7,823 nucleotides of DNA from an uncultured Chloroflexaceae bacterium. GTDB lineage: Bacteria; Chloroflexota; Chloroflexia; Chloroflexales; Chloroflexaceae. Under the pieces are notes generated by a model. It was given only the letters and a program-made list of their open reading frames with translations, searched no databases and was not told where the DNA came from. Shown here piece by piece: positions 1-5,632 of this stretch (the stretch's first letter is position 1; every line of letters begins with the position of its first letter). Made by a program: the position numbers and the translations under genes. Where the stretch lies: contig CAKZQX010000624.1 in the NCBI GenBank assembly GCA_937141995.1, positions 1-7,823 of the forward strand. The letters run 5' to 3'.

Positions 1-272
1 CCCCCGAATTTGTGGATACCCTCCTGGGCATGAGTCGGCCTGCCGGCGCAGCTCCCGCCGTGCCCCAGGCGCACTTATCCGAACCGCTCAGCGACCAGGA
101 ACTGCGCGTGCTCCGCCTGATCGTGGCGGGGAAATCCAACCGGGAGATCGCGGCGGAACTGGTCATCACCGTGGGCACGGCCAAGTGGCATGTGCATAAC
201 GTCCTGCAGAAGCTGGGCGTCAACAGCCGCCCGCAAGCGATTGCCCGGGCGCGCGAACTGGGCATCGCCTGA
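1..272 (+). CDS. LuxR-family transcriptional regulator, C-terminal part (5' truncated by window)
   Basis: C-terminal DNA-binding end of a LuxR/GerE-type regulator. The frame is open to the left edge (first whole codon at base 3, reading PEFVDTLLG), so the GTG at 12 is probably internal and the true start lies outside the window. The helix-turn-helix is clear: LSDQELRVLRLIVAGKSNRE, then IAAELVITVGTAKWHVHNV and LQKLGVNSRPQAIARAREL, ending GIA and TGA at 270-272. The 'VGTAKWHVHNVLQKLGV' recognition helix and the 'FVDTLLG' lead-in resemble large MalT-like ATPase regulators (LAL type), in which this domain follows an AAA/NB-ARC ATPase and TPR repeats. That upstream architecture is inferred, not seen. 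Its target is unknown. The next gene on this strand is about 300 bp away, so co-transcription is doubtful. Confidence 0.93.
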   Translation, partial: PEFVDTLLGMSRPAGAAPAVPQAHLSEPLSDQELRVLRLIVAGKSNREIAAELVITVGTAKWHVHNVLQKLGVNSRPQAIARARELGIA

Positions 273-306
273 TCTGGCAATAGGCATCCCCCCGGCCTGT
301 TCCGGC

Positions 307-424
307 GGACGCGCAGAAGCACGTCCCTACCGCGCGGACGCGCAGAAGCACGTCCCTACCCGCACGGACGCGCAGAAGCGCGTCCCTACCGCGCGGACGC
401 GCAGAAGCACGTCCCTACCCGCAC
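307..424. repeat. four tandem 29-30 bp stem-loop repeats
   Basis: Four head-to-tail units start at 307, 336, 366 and 395 (29, 30, 29, 30 bp). Each has the core GGACGCGCAGAAGCRCGTCC followed by CTACC and GCGC or CGCAC, alternating. The core is an inverted repeat. In unit 3 it is a perfect 7 bp stem, GGACGCG/CGCGTCC, around a CAGAAG loop; the other units carry one A instead of G in the right arm. The units are contiguous, with no unique spacers, which excludes a CRISPR array. The array lies just after the LuxR gene and could act on transcript ends, but there is no T-tract. It looks like a REP- or MITE-like dispersed intergenic element; a 13-base piece recurs at 2019-2031. Confidence 0.92.
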
Positions 425-460
425 CCCCTATCCTGCATCATGCGTGAACCTACCCACAAC

Positions 461-476
461 CCTATCTTGCGATAGG
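461..476. promoter_or_regulatory. 6 bp inverted repeat upstream of the MFS gene (possible operator or hairpin)
   Basis: CCTATC-TTGC-GATAGG is a perfect 6 bp inverted repeat with a 4-base loop. Its left part, CCCTATCTTGC (460-470), nearly repeats CCCTATCCTGC at 426-436. It lies about 95 bases before the transporter start, next to a weak promoter-like pair (GCGACC 476-481, 17 bases, TACACT 499-504). It could bind a regulator or be a small RNA hairpin. No T-tract follows, so a terminator is unlikely. Function is inferred only. Confidence 0.35.
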
Positions 477-504
477 CGACCCCGACCTGCTCCAGCGCTA
501 CACT
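476..504 (+). promoter_or_regulatory. weak candidate promoter for the MFS transporter
   Basis: TACACT at 499-504 is a fair -10 box. The -35 position at 476-481 (GCGACC) keeps only the GAC core, with a 17-base spacer. This is the best pair I find in the 273-569 intergenic stretch, which otherwise holds the stem-loop array and the inverted repeat. The match is too weak to stand alone. Confidence 0.25.
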
Positions 505-569
505 AAGCATGTCTTCAATCGGCAAGCGACTATCAAGGTCGTTGCCGGACGTAGCGAAAGGAGTTCGCA

Positions 570-1868
570 GTGGCAACCCAATTCTCAATACAGGCCGGCA
601 AACCCTGGAAGGCCCGCTTCTTCACGATCTGGGGCGGGCAGGCAATCTCGCTGCTGGGAAGCCAGTTGGTGCAGTTCGCCCTGATCTGGTACCTGACCGT
701 AACGACTGGTTCGGCAACGGTGCTGGCAACCGCCGCGCTAATCGGAATGCTACCCGGTGTAGTCCTGGGGCCGCTGGTCGGCACCCTGGTTGACCGCTGG
801 AATCGCCGCTGGATTATGTTGCTTGCCGACGGCAGCGTGGCCCTGGCGACGATCGTCCTGGCCCTGGTCTTCGCGCTGGATGTCGCGGCACTCTGGCATA
901 TTTACGCGCTGATGTTCATCCGCTCCCTGGCTGGTGGCTTCCACGGGCATGCTATGAATGCGTCAACGTCGCTGATGGTCCCGGTTGAGCAGTTAACCCG
1001 CATTCAGGGGATTAATCAGATGCTCACCGGCGGCCTGAATGTGGTGGCTGCTCCGCTGGGGGCGTTGCTCCTGGATCTGCTGCCGCTCCAGGGCATCCTG
1101 GCGATAGATGTAATTACCGCTCTGCTTGCCATCCTGCCGCTGTGCGTGATCTGCATACCGCAGCCGGAACAGACCAGGCGAGCAGCGGGACAGTCCGCAG
1201 TGCAGGCAACTGTCTGGCAGGATTTCAAGGCGGGAGTGCGCTACATGCTGGGTTGGCCGGGATTGCTGATTATCGGCCTGATGACGGTGGGGATTAACTT
1301 TACGATTATCCCGGCGTTCGCACTGCTACCGCTCCTGGTCAGAGACTACTTCGGTGGGAATGCCATCCAGCTTGGCTGGGTCGAGGCGGCGATGGGGATT
1401 GGCATACTCCTCGGCGGGGCGCTGCTGGGGGTGTGGGGCGGATTCACGCGCAAGATCCTGACATCCATGCTGGGGTTGATGGGGATGGGGGCCGGCACGC
1501 TGATACTGGCGCTGGCACCCTCGTCCGCGCTGCCTCTGGCCGTTGCCGGTGCGCTGCTCGTCGGCCTGATGAACTCTATGACCATGGGGCCGTTCTTCGC
1601 CGTCATCCAGTCCACGGTCGAACCCGCTATGCAGGCCCGGATCTTCTCACTGTTGAGCAGCATCGGGGGCGGGATGGCACCGATCGGGCTGCTGATCGCC
1701 GGCCCGGTCGCCGACCAGGTGGGCATGCATGCCTGGTTCTTCCTGGGTGGATCGCTCTGTATTGTGATGGGGATAACGGGTCTGTGTATTCCCGCCGTGA
1801 TGAATATCGAAGCAGAACGCGCTGTTCAGTTTGAGCCACTTGCTCCCGTTGCGGAGCAGATCGTGTAA
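570..1868 (+). CDS. MFS transporter, macrolide-efflux (MefA/DHA3)-like
   Basis: A 432-residue integral membrane protein of the major facilitator superfamily, most like the MefA/DHA3 drug-efflux branch, which exports small molecules by proton antiport. The N-terminus KARFFTIWGGQAISLLGSQL, followed by VQFALIWYLT and a GSATVLATAAL helix, is typical of that branch. The loop between TM2 and TM3 carries a motif A-like GPLVGTLVDRWNRRW (about residues 67-81). Hydrophobic segments continue to a predicted total near 12, with a central cytoplasmic loop around residues 195-220 (QPEQTRRAAGQSAVQATVWQ). The length is normal for the family. The start is GTG at 570: AAAGGAG at 557-563 sits six bases upstream. 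The substrate cannot be read from sequence; macrolide export is only a family label. A short membrane-protein fragment follows 54 bases downstream and was probably co-transcribed. Confidence 0.93.
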   Translation: MATQFSIQAGKPWKARFFTIWGGQAISLLGSQLVQFALIWYLTVTTGSATVLATAALIGMLPGVVLGPLVGTLVDRWNRRWIMLLADGSVALATIVLALVFALDVAALWHIYALMFIRSLAGGFHGHAMNASTSLMVPVEQLTRIQGINQMLTGGLNVVAAPLGALLLDLLPLQGILAIDVITALLAILPLCVICIPQPEQTRRAAGQSAVQATVWQDFKAGVRYMLGWPGLLIIGLMTVGINFTIIPAFALLPLLVRDYFGGNAIQLGWVEAAMGIGILLGGALLGVWGGFTRKILTSMLGLMGMGAGTLILALAPSSALPLAVAGALLVGLMNSMTMGPFFAVIQSTVEPAMQARIFSLLSSIGGGMAPIGLLIAGPVADQVGMHAWFFLGGSLCIVMGITGLCIPAVMNIEAERAVQFEPLAPVAEQIV

Positions 1869-2018
1869 CCAACTGTTGTTTTCGCCGTTGACCTTTTGAT
1901 GAGGTATGAAAGGAAGCATAAGATGAACAAGTCACACCACTATCGGCCACTGGTCTACTTTTCGCTGGCGTTCCTGACGACGTTTGCCTTCTCGTTTGCC
2001 GGAGCGTATGTAAGTTTC

Positions 2019-2040
2019 AGCACGTCCCTACAGCAGAAGC
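2019..2040. repeat. stray partial copy of the intergenic stem-loop repeat
   Basis: AGCACGTCCCTAC at 2019-2031 is identical to the right half of the repeat units at 307-424. It is followed at 2033-2040 by GCAGAAGC, which is the loop segment of the same unit. The order is scrambled compared with the array, so this is a decayed or rearranged copy. It lies exactly where the upstream membrane-protein frame stops resembling its family. Confidence 0.6.
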
Positions 2041-2062
2041 CTACACTGGGAGGGAAGCAGGC

Positions 2063-2107
2063 GGAGCGCAGCAGGGTTTTCGACCCCCGTTGCGCTCCTT
2101 TCTATAT
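2063..2107 (+). terminator. strong hairpin terminator between convergent genes
   Basis: GGAGCGCA (2063-2070) pairs perfectly with TGCGCTCC (2091-2098). The stem extends inward through a G-T pair, a C-G pair, one A-C mismatch and GGG/CCC, closing an eight-base loop (TTTTCGAC). TTTCTATAT follows at 2099-2107. It ends plus-strand transcription from the transporter side. The minus-strand DUF1349 gene stops at 2108-2110, so the same hairpin sits directly after that gene too. There is no T-run on that side, so its role in that direction would rest on stem strength only. Confidence 0.8.
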
Positions 2108-2638
2108 CTAGACGATAACAAAATCCTGAAATGTAACCGCAAAGCCATCGCCCTGCGGAGCCGCACACATCAGGCCGACCTGCAAGGTCGGCGCAGCACT
2201 GAGATAGCCTTGTCGGATCAGGGTAAAGTCTGTACCATCCCGCGAGAAATAGACCTCGACGGCCGTACCGCTGCGCTGCACCCGAACCCAGATCGAACGG
2301 GGATTATCTCTCAGCGGAACGATAGACCAGTCCGAGTAGTCGCGGGTAATGACCGCACTCGCTTGCTGGACGCCATCCAGATATTCGACGCCACACTTCA
2401 ACCAGACGGTTTCGCGTTCGCGTACCATCAACCCGGCCTGATCATAGAGGGTGGCATAGTTCCCGCTGATCTTGACGGTGGCGGTAAAATCGCCGGACAC
2501 CTCCTGGTAGTAAAAGTGTGCGTCGTCCTTGATAAAGTCATGGAGCGTGACCCGCCAGAAATCCGTTTTTCCGTCTGCCGTAACGGTTATAGTACCGTCC
2601 TGCTGGTGCCATCTGGTTGGTTCGTTATACCAGTACAT
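2108..2638 (-). CDS. DUF1349 domain protein (concanavalin A-like fold)
   Basis: A 176-residue cytosolic protein of the DUF1349 family, a concanavalin A/LamG-like beta-sandwich. Hallmarks are the N-terminal WxxxDGTITVTADGKTDFWR (about residues 10-29), YQEVSGDFTATVKISG (44-59), YDQAGLMVRERETVWLKCGV (65-84) followed by EYLDG, SDWSIVPL (102-109) and TAVEVYFSRDG (125-135). The family has no proven enzymatic role, and proteins are often labelled 'regulation of enolase 1' by homology. The start is ATG at 2638-2636 because AAGGAG lies five bases upstream (2649-2644); the open frame extends 34 codons further, without family resemblance. It lies 111 bases after the minus-strand DUF2071 gene and may be co-transcribed with it. 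A weak own -10 (TAGAAT, 2717-2712) is possible, with no good -35. A relic of a second DUF1349 copy lies near 6529-6561. Confidence 0.9.
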   Translation of the reverse strand: MYWYNEPTRWHQQDGTITVTADGKTDFWRVTLHDFIKDDAHFYYQEVSGDFTATVKISGNYATLYDQAGLMVRERETVWLKCGVEYLDGVQQASAVITRDYSDWSIVPLRDNPRSIWVRVQRSGTAVEVYFSRDGTDFTLIRQGYLSAAPTLQVGLMCAAPQGDGFAVTFQDFVIV

Positions 2639-2749
2639 TCGATCTCCTTCGCCTGTGATAGGCAGTATGCAGACGAATACAGACTTGCGATCATCTGCCC
2701 TACGTGCCCCGATTCTACCATAGGAGGAGTGCCGCCACATCCGGATCTG

Positions 2750-3493
2750 CTACGCTGCTACCTGTGCCTCCACACACAGCGCCGCCCGCGCATGCCACTC
2801 GTGGTCGATATCGCGCATCAGCAGGGCGCAGTCGAACGCCACCGATCCGGCCGGAAAATTCGCCTGGTCTTCAAAGAAGCTCGACTGTACCGCCTGCACC
2901 TCCAGCGGCGTTACCTGCCAGGTCAGGCTCCGCAGTTCCAACCCTTCATAACGCCCCGGCTGCGGCGTGGCCGAGTAGCCCAGCGATCCGGCCGCGAAGA
3001 AGTCCGAAGCGGCCGGCAGCGAACCAAACACCGAGCCGGCGGGCAGATCAGCGGACACGCGGGCGGTGACAGTCACGCAGGTTGCACCATCATCGCTCTG
3101 CAGCGCCACAGAGTAGCGCTCATCCTGCTCGTGTACGCTGAAGCGGGCGTGATGGTGCCGTCCAGGAAAGAGCGTGCCACCCGCCAGCACACTCAGCCGT
3201 GAGGAGGTGTCGCGCCGGGGAATGTAGACGCCCTCGCGGCGGGTGCCCTGGTCGTCCCACTCCACGGCGATACGGTGAGCGGCGTTCTCGGAGGCGAGGC
3301 CCACCATCGACGGCACAAAGCGCGGGCGGATCTGGGTAAGCCGGATCAGGCAGATGCCGGCAATCCCCACGCCGTTGACGCATTTGGGGCGGAAGGGCGC
3401 GGGCAGCAGGCGCGCCGGCACATCAGGATCAACGCGGTAGTTCACCAGGATGCGGCGGGCAATCACGCCCCGCACGGCGGGTAAGTTCAGCAT
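2750..3493 (-). CDS. DUF2071 family protein (acetoacetate decarboxylase-like fold), copy 1
   Basis: A 247-residue protein matching DUF2071 (YqjF-type), whose fold is the acetoacetate decarboxylase-like beta-barrel with an internal pocket; the biochemical role is unknown. Seen in sequence: NYRVDPDVPARLLPAPFRPK (about 18-37), GVGIAGICLIRLTQIRPRFV (41-60), SENAAHRIAVEW (68-79), EGVYIPRRDTSSRL (87-100), and a late segment rich in aromatic and acidic residues. I see no clear candidate catalytic lysine. The start is ATG 3493-3491 with AAAAAGGAG six bases upstream. Transcription is likely from the minus-strand promoter at 3571-3543, which shares the palindromic operator with the TetR gene. It is a distant paralogue of the DUF2071 gene at 4895: both carry LLPxP, a G-rich strand, RPxxxP, a VG motif and EGxYxxRxD in the same order. 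Confidence 0.88.
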   Translation of the reverse strand: MLNLPAVRGVIARRILVNYRVDPDVPARLLPAPFRPKCVNGVGIAGICLIRLTQIRPRFVPSMVGLASENAAHRIAVEWDDQGTRREGVYIPRRDTSSRLSVLAGGTLFPGRHHHARFSVHEQDERYSVALQSDDGATCVTVTARVSADLPAGSVFGSLPAASDFFAAGSLGYSATPQPGRYEGLELRSLTWQVTPLEVQAVQSSFFEDQANFPAGSVAFDCALLMRDIDHEWHARAALCVEAQVAA

Positions 3494-3518
3494 AGCAGTC
3501 TCCTTTTTGTAGAACCCC

Positions 3519-3547
3519 TTGACAACCGACGTTTCATTCTGTAGTAT
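3519..3547 (+). promoter_or_regulatory. plus-strand promoter for the TetR operon
   Basis: Perfect -35 TTGACA (3519-3524), 17-base spacer, -10 TAGTAT (3542-3547). Transcription would start near 3554, immediately before the palindrome at 3557-3574, so the operator covers the initiation zone. The -10 overlaps the -10 of the opposing promoter. Confidence 0.75.
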
Positions 3548-3571
3548 AGCACATATAAGTAAACATGTTTA
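3543..3571 (-). promoter_or_regulatory. minus-strand promoter for the DUF2071 (and DUF1349) genes
   Basis: Read on the minus strand: TAAACA at 3571-3566 (four of six -35 bases), a 17-base spacer, then TATACT at 3548-3543 with an upstream TGC, giving the extended -10 TGCTATACT. Its -35 box lies inside the 18 bp palindrome at 3557-3574, so a bound repressor would block RNA polymerase. The distance to the start codon is about 50 bases. Confidence 0.65.
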
Positions 3572-3574
3572 CTT
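3557..3574. promoter_or_regulatory. 18 bp perfect palindromic operator, likely TetR binding site
   Basis: AAGTAAACATGTTTACTT is a perfect 18 bp palindrome centred between 3565 and 3566. Its size, symmetry and AT-rich context in an otherwise GC-rich window fit a TetR-family operator. It lies 20 bases before the tetR start codon, overlaps the start region of the plus promoter and the -35 box of the minus promoter. No second copy of the full palindrome is seen in the window. Binding by the adjacent TetR protein is an inference from position. Confidence 0.8.
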
Positions 3575-3594
3575 TTTCACGGAGAGTTATTGCG

Positions 3595-4305
3595 ATGCCG
3601 AAACCAGCCGGACGCACCGAAAAAGGCGAGCGCATGCGCGAGACGATCCTCGCCGCCGCGCTGGAACGGTTCACCACGCGCGGCTACCACGAGACGACGA
3701 TGCGCGAGATTGCCGCCGCCGCCGGGCGCTCGCCGGGCCTGACCTACCGCTACTTCGCGCGGAAGGAAGACCTGGTGCTGGCGATGTATGACCAGTTGGC
3801 CCAGGAGTTTGACACGGCGATTGACGGGCTGCCGTCCGGGCCGCTGGCAGCCCGCTTCACCGCGATGATGCGTGCCCGCTTCGCGCAGGTCGCACCTTAT
3901 CGCGGCGTGTACCAGGCCATCCTCGGCTCGGCGCTCAACCCGCAGAACGAACTGGGCATCCTGGGCACGGCCAGCACGCCGCTGCGGGCGCACGTTATTC
4001 ACGACAACTTTGTGGCGCTGGTGGCGGGCGCAACCGACACACCGCACGCGCGGCAGCAGGTGGATGAACTGGCGCTGGTGTTGTACGCAGCGCACCTGGG
4101 GTTGCTGCTGTTCTGGCTCTATGATCCAACTCCCGGCTTTCGCGCAACGGAGACGCTGCTGCGGCTGAGTGAGCAGGGGCTCCGCCTTGGTCGCCGGCTG
4201 CTGCGCCTGCCGCCTGTGGCGCGGGTACTGACCGACCTCGCCGCCGCGCTGGAGCCGGTGTTTGGGGCAGAACGAGAAGCCTCCTCCACAACCGATGAAA
4301 CCTGA
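3595..4305 (+). CDS. TetR/AcrR-family transcriptional regulator
   Basis: A 236-residue ligand-responsive repressor. The N-terminal TetR_N helix-turn-helix covers about residues 13-60: RETILAAALERFTTRGYHET, then TTMREIAAAAGRSPGLTYRY and FARKEDLVLAMYD. The C-terminal ligand domain is helical, with a Leu-rich run LVLYAAHLGLLLFWLYDP near residue 162; its ligand is unknown. The start chosen is ATG 3595, with GGAGAG eight bases upstream; the in-frame ATG at 3565 lies inside the operator palindrome and has no ribosome site. It heads a plus-strand operon; the next start follows 11 bases after its stop. Auto-repression and control of the divergent DUF2071 gene are inferred from the operator at 3557-3574. 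Confidence 0.95.
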   Translation: MPKPAGRTEKGERMRETILAAALERFTTRGYHETTMREIAAAAGRSPGLTYRYFARKEDLVLAMYDQLAQEFDTAIDGLPSGPLAARFTAMMRARFAQVAPYRGVYQAILGSALNPQNELGILGTASTPLRAHVIHDNFVALVAGATDTPHARQQVDELALVLYAAHLGLLLFWLYDPTPGFRATETLLRLSEQGLRLGRRLLRLPPVARVLTDLAAALEPVFGAEREASSTTDET

Positions 4306-4316
4306 AAGGAACACCC

Positions 4317-4898
4317 ATGCACCATCCAACCCTCTCATCAGCCCTGCGCCACCCGCGCACCCAGATGCGCCGGTTTGCCGCCGAGCCGCCAACATTGTCC
4401 ACGTTGCCCCTACCCACCTGGGCCGGTCTGGTCGGCATTGCTGTGGGTGTTTCGGCCGTCTACGGGGCCTCGCTTAGCCTGCGCTTTCCGCGCTGGCGGC
4501 CCACCGGCGGCGCGCTCTGGCTGGCGCTATCGGCCGGGCTCGGCTGGTGTGTCTTTGGCCCGACATTGCTGCTCGTCACGCGGCGCAATGCCCTGACCTG
4601 CGCCCACGCCTGCCTGGTGACGATGGCCTACGGCGAGGCGGTGCTGGTGAGCGGCGCGCTTGCCAACCTGCTCCAGGCGCATACGCCACGCCACAACCAG
4701 GTCGATCCGCTGCGCTTCAACCTGGCAACGGTGGGCCTCTCAAATGTCGTCATGGCGACGGTGCTGGCGCTGCAACTGCGCGAACTCGGCGTACCCGCCA
4801 GGACCACGCTACTGCTCTGGATGGTCGCGCTCAACGGCAGCGGCGCACTCTTCTTCCAGTTGTTTCAGCAGGTGTTGCAACAGGAGACAACCGCATGA
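4317..4898 (+). CDS. hypothetical five-TM integral membrane protein
   Basis: A 193-residue protein I cannot assign to a named family. It has a hydrophilic N-terminal tail of about 34 residues and then roughly five hydrophobic segments: near 36-55 (WAGLVGIAVGVSAVYGASLS), 66-87, 93-120, 138-155 and 161-185 (TTLLLWMVALNGSGALFFQL). Polar residues inside membrane segments (a conserved-looking CAHACLVTMAYGEA, and LNGSGA) could line a pocket or channel. The start ATG 4317 has GAAAGGA six bases upstream. It lies between tetR and the second DUF2071 gene, and its TGA overlaps the next ATG (ATGA 4895-4898), so the two are translationally coupled. This suggests the membrane protein works with the DUF2071 protein. 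Function unknown. Confidence 0.85.
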   Translation: MHHPTLSSALRHPRTQMRRFAAEPPTLSTLPLPTWAGLVGIAVGVSAVYGASLSLRFPRWRPTGGALWLALSAGLGWCVFGPTLLLVTRRNALTCAHACLVTMAYGEAVLVSGALANLLQAHTPRHNQVDPLRFNLATVGLSNVVMATVLALQLRELGVPARTTLLLWMVALNGSGALFFQLFQQVLQQETTA

Positions 4899-5626
4899 GT
4901 TTCCTCCCCAAAAACCCGCTCACCATGCGTGGCCGATTTACGCACTGCTGGCTGTTTACCTACCAGACCCCGGCCGCTGCGGTGCGCCACCTGCTGCCGC
5001 CACCGCTGGAACTGGTGACCTACCGGGGGTGTGCTTTCTGGAATATCGTCGTCTGCGAGATCCAGGCCATGCGGCCCGCGCCGCTGCCCGCCCTGGTCGG
5101 GATCGCCTATCGGCATGTGGCCTATCGGCTCTATGCCCGGTTTACGACCAGCCACGGTACCACGATTGAAGGGCTCTACTTCCTACGCAGCGATTGCAAC
5201 CGCCCCCTGATGACGCCGGCGGGTAATCTGGTGACAGACTTTAACTTTCACACCGCATCGATCCAGTTGCGCCCGGCGGCTACGACGACCCTGATCCAGA
5301 TCGACTCGCCGGATGCGCCCGGCTATGCCGCGTTGCGCCCGGATGTGCCCGCCCGGCTCCCGGCTACCTCGGCCTTCGACACACTTGATGCAGCGGCGGC
5401 ATTTTTGAAATACCAGCCGGCGGGGATCGCGCTGGCGCGGCCCGGGGTTGCCAACGTTGTGCATATCACCCGGGATGCAGCGGCCTGGCAGAGTAAACTG
5501 GTGCATGTTGAGACGGCGACCTGGGCCTATCTGCGCGACCAGCCGGTGACGCCGGAGATCTGTTACCAGGTGGAGCCCATCGCCTACCAGTGGAACCGTG
5601 GCCGCACCTACCAGATAGAGGCATAA
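4895..5626 (+). CDS. DUF2071 family protein (acetoacetate decarboxylase-like fold), copy 2
   Basis: A 243-residue DUF2071/YqjF-type protein. Diagnostic segments: RFTHCWLFTYQTPAAAVRHL (14-33), LPPPLELVTYRGCAFWNIVV (34-53), MRPAPLPALVGIAYRHVAYR (59-78), LYARF, EGLYFLRSDCNRPL (92-105) and NLVTDFNFHTASI (111-123). It keeps the canonical DUF2071 motifs (LPPxLEL, AFWxIV, HVAYRLYxR, GLYFLRSD) more closely than the minus-strand copy. The fold suggests a small-molecule binding barrel; no reaction is established. The start ATG 4895 overlaps the preceding stop and has CAGGAGA at 4881-4887. The SDR gene begins six bases after its stop, so it sits in the middle of the operon. Confidence 0.9.
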   Translation: MSFLPKNPLTMRGRFTHCWLFTYQTPAAAVRHLLPPPLELVTYRGCAFWNIVVCEIQAMRPAPLPALVGIAYRHVAYRLYARFTTSHGTTIEGLYFLRSDCNRPLMTPAGNLVTDFNFHTASIQLRPAATTTLIQIDSPDAPGYAALRPDVPARLPATSAFDTLDAAAAFLKYQPAGIALARPGVANVVHITRDAAAWQSKLVHVETATWAYLRDQPVTPEICYQVEPIAYQWNRGRTYQIEA

Positions 5627-5632
5627 ACGCCG

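Larger units (their letters stand above)
1923..2111 (+). pseudogene. truncated N-terminal fragment of a CPBP/CAAX-type membrane protein
   Basis: A 62-codon frame starts at ATG 1923 with a good ribosome site (AAAGGAAG 1909-1916). Its first about 32 residues, MNKSHHYRPLVYFSLAFLTT followed by FAFSFAGAYVSF, look like the first transmembrane helix of a CPBP/CAAX-family intramembrane protease ('RPLxYFxLAFxxTxxFxxAxAYxSF'). After about base 2018 the resemblance stops. The rest (STSLQQKPTLGGKQAERSRV and on) is low-complexity, made from a piece of the intergenic stem-loop repeat and from a terminator hairpin. No catalytic EExxR or HxxxN motifs of the family are present. I read it as a gene cut down by a deletion at the repeat. 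A small genuine one-TM protein is the alternative. The family call rests on the N-terminal helix alone. Confidence 0.5.

Noticed and set aside
307..424. CRISPR-like array of about 29 bp repeats
   Set aside because: The units are directly contiguous with no unique spacers, and there are no cas genes in the window.
190..447. Plus-strand frame with DAQKHVPT-like repeats
   Set aside because: It overlaps the LuxR 3' end in another frame, and its repeats are only the DNA repeat translated; no ribosome site.
1722..1733. 12 bp palindrome GGCATGCATGCC inside the MFS gene
   Set aside because: It encodes normal transporter residues (GMHAW) and is mid-gene; likely chance from codon use.
2090..3202. 370-codon plus-strand frame
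   Set aside because: Antisense shadow of the DUF1349 and DUF2071 genes, which have family motifs and good ribosome sites; the frame has no recognisable domain.
3577..4395. 272-codon minus-strand frame opposite tetR
   Set aside because: High-GC antisense shadow with Arg/Gln/Gly-rich content and no domain; the TetR protein on the plus strand is unambiguous.
4948..4959. TGTTTAC half-site inside DUF2071 copy 2 resembling the TetR operator
   Set aside because: Only a single half-site within coding sequence, with no symmetric partner.
4547..5626. Long plus frame starting at 4547 that would fuse extra N-terminal sequence to DUF2071
   Set aside because: The part before 4895 is out of frame with the membrane protein gene and has no homology; ATG 4895 has a ribosome site and an ATGA overlap.
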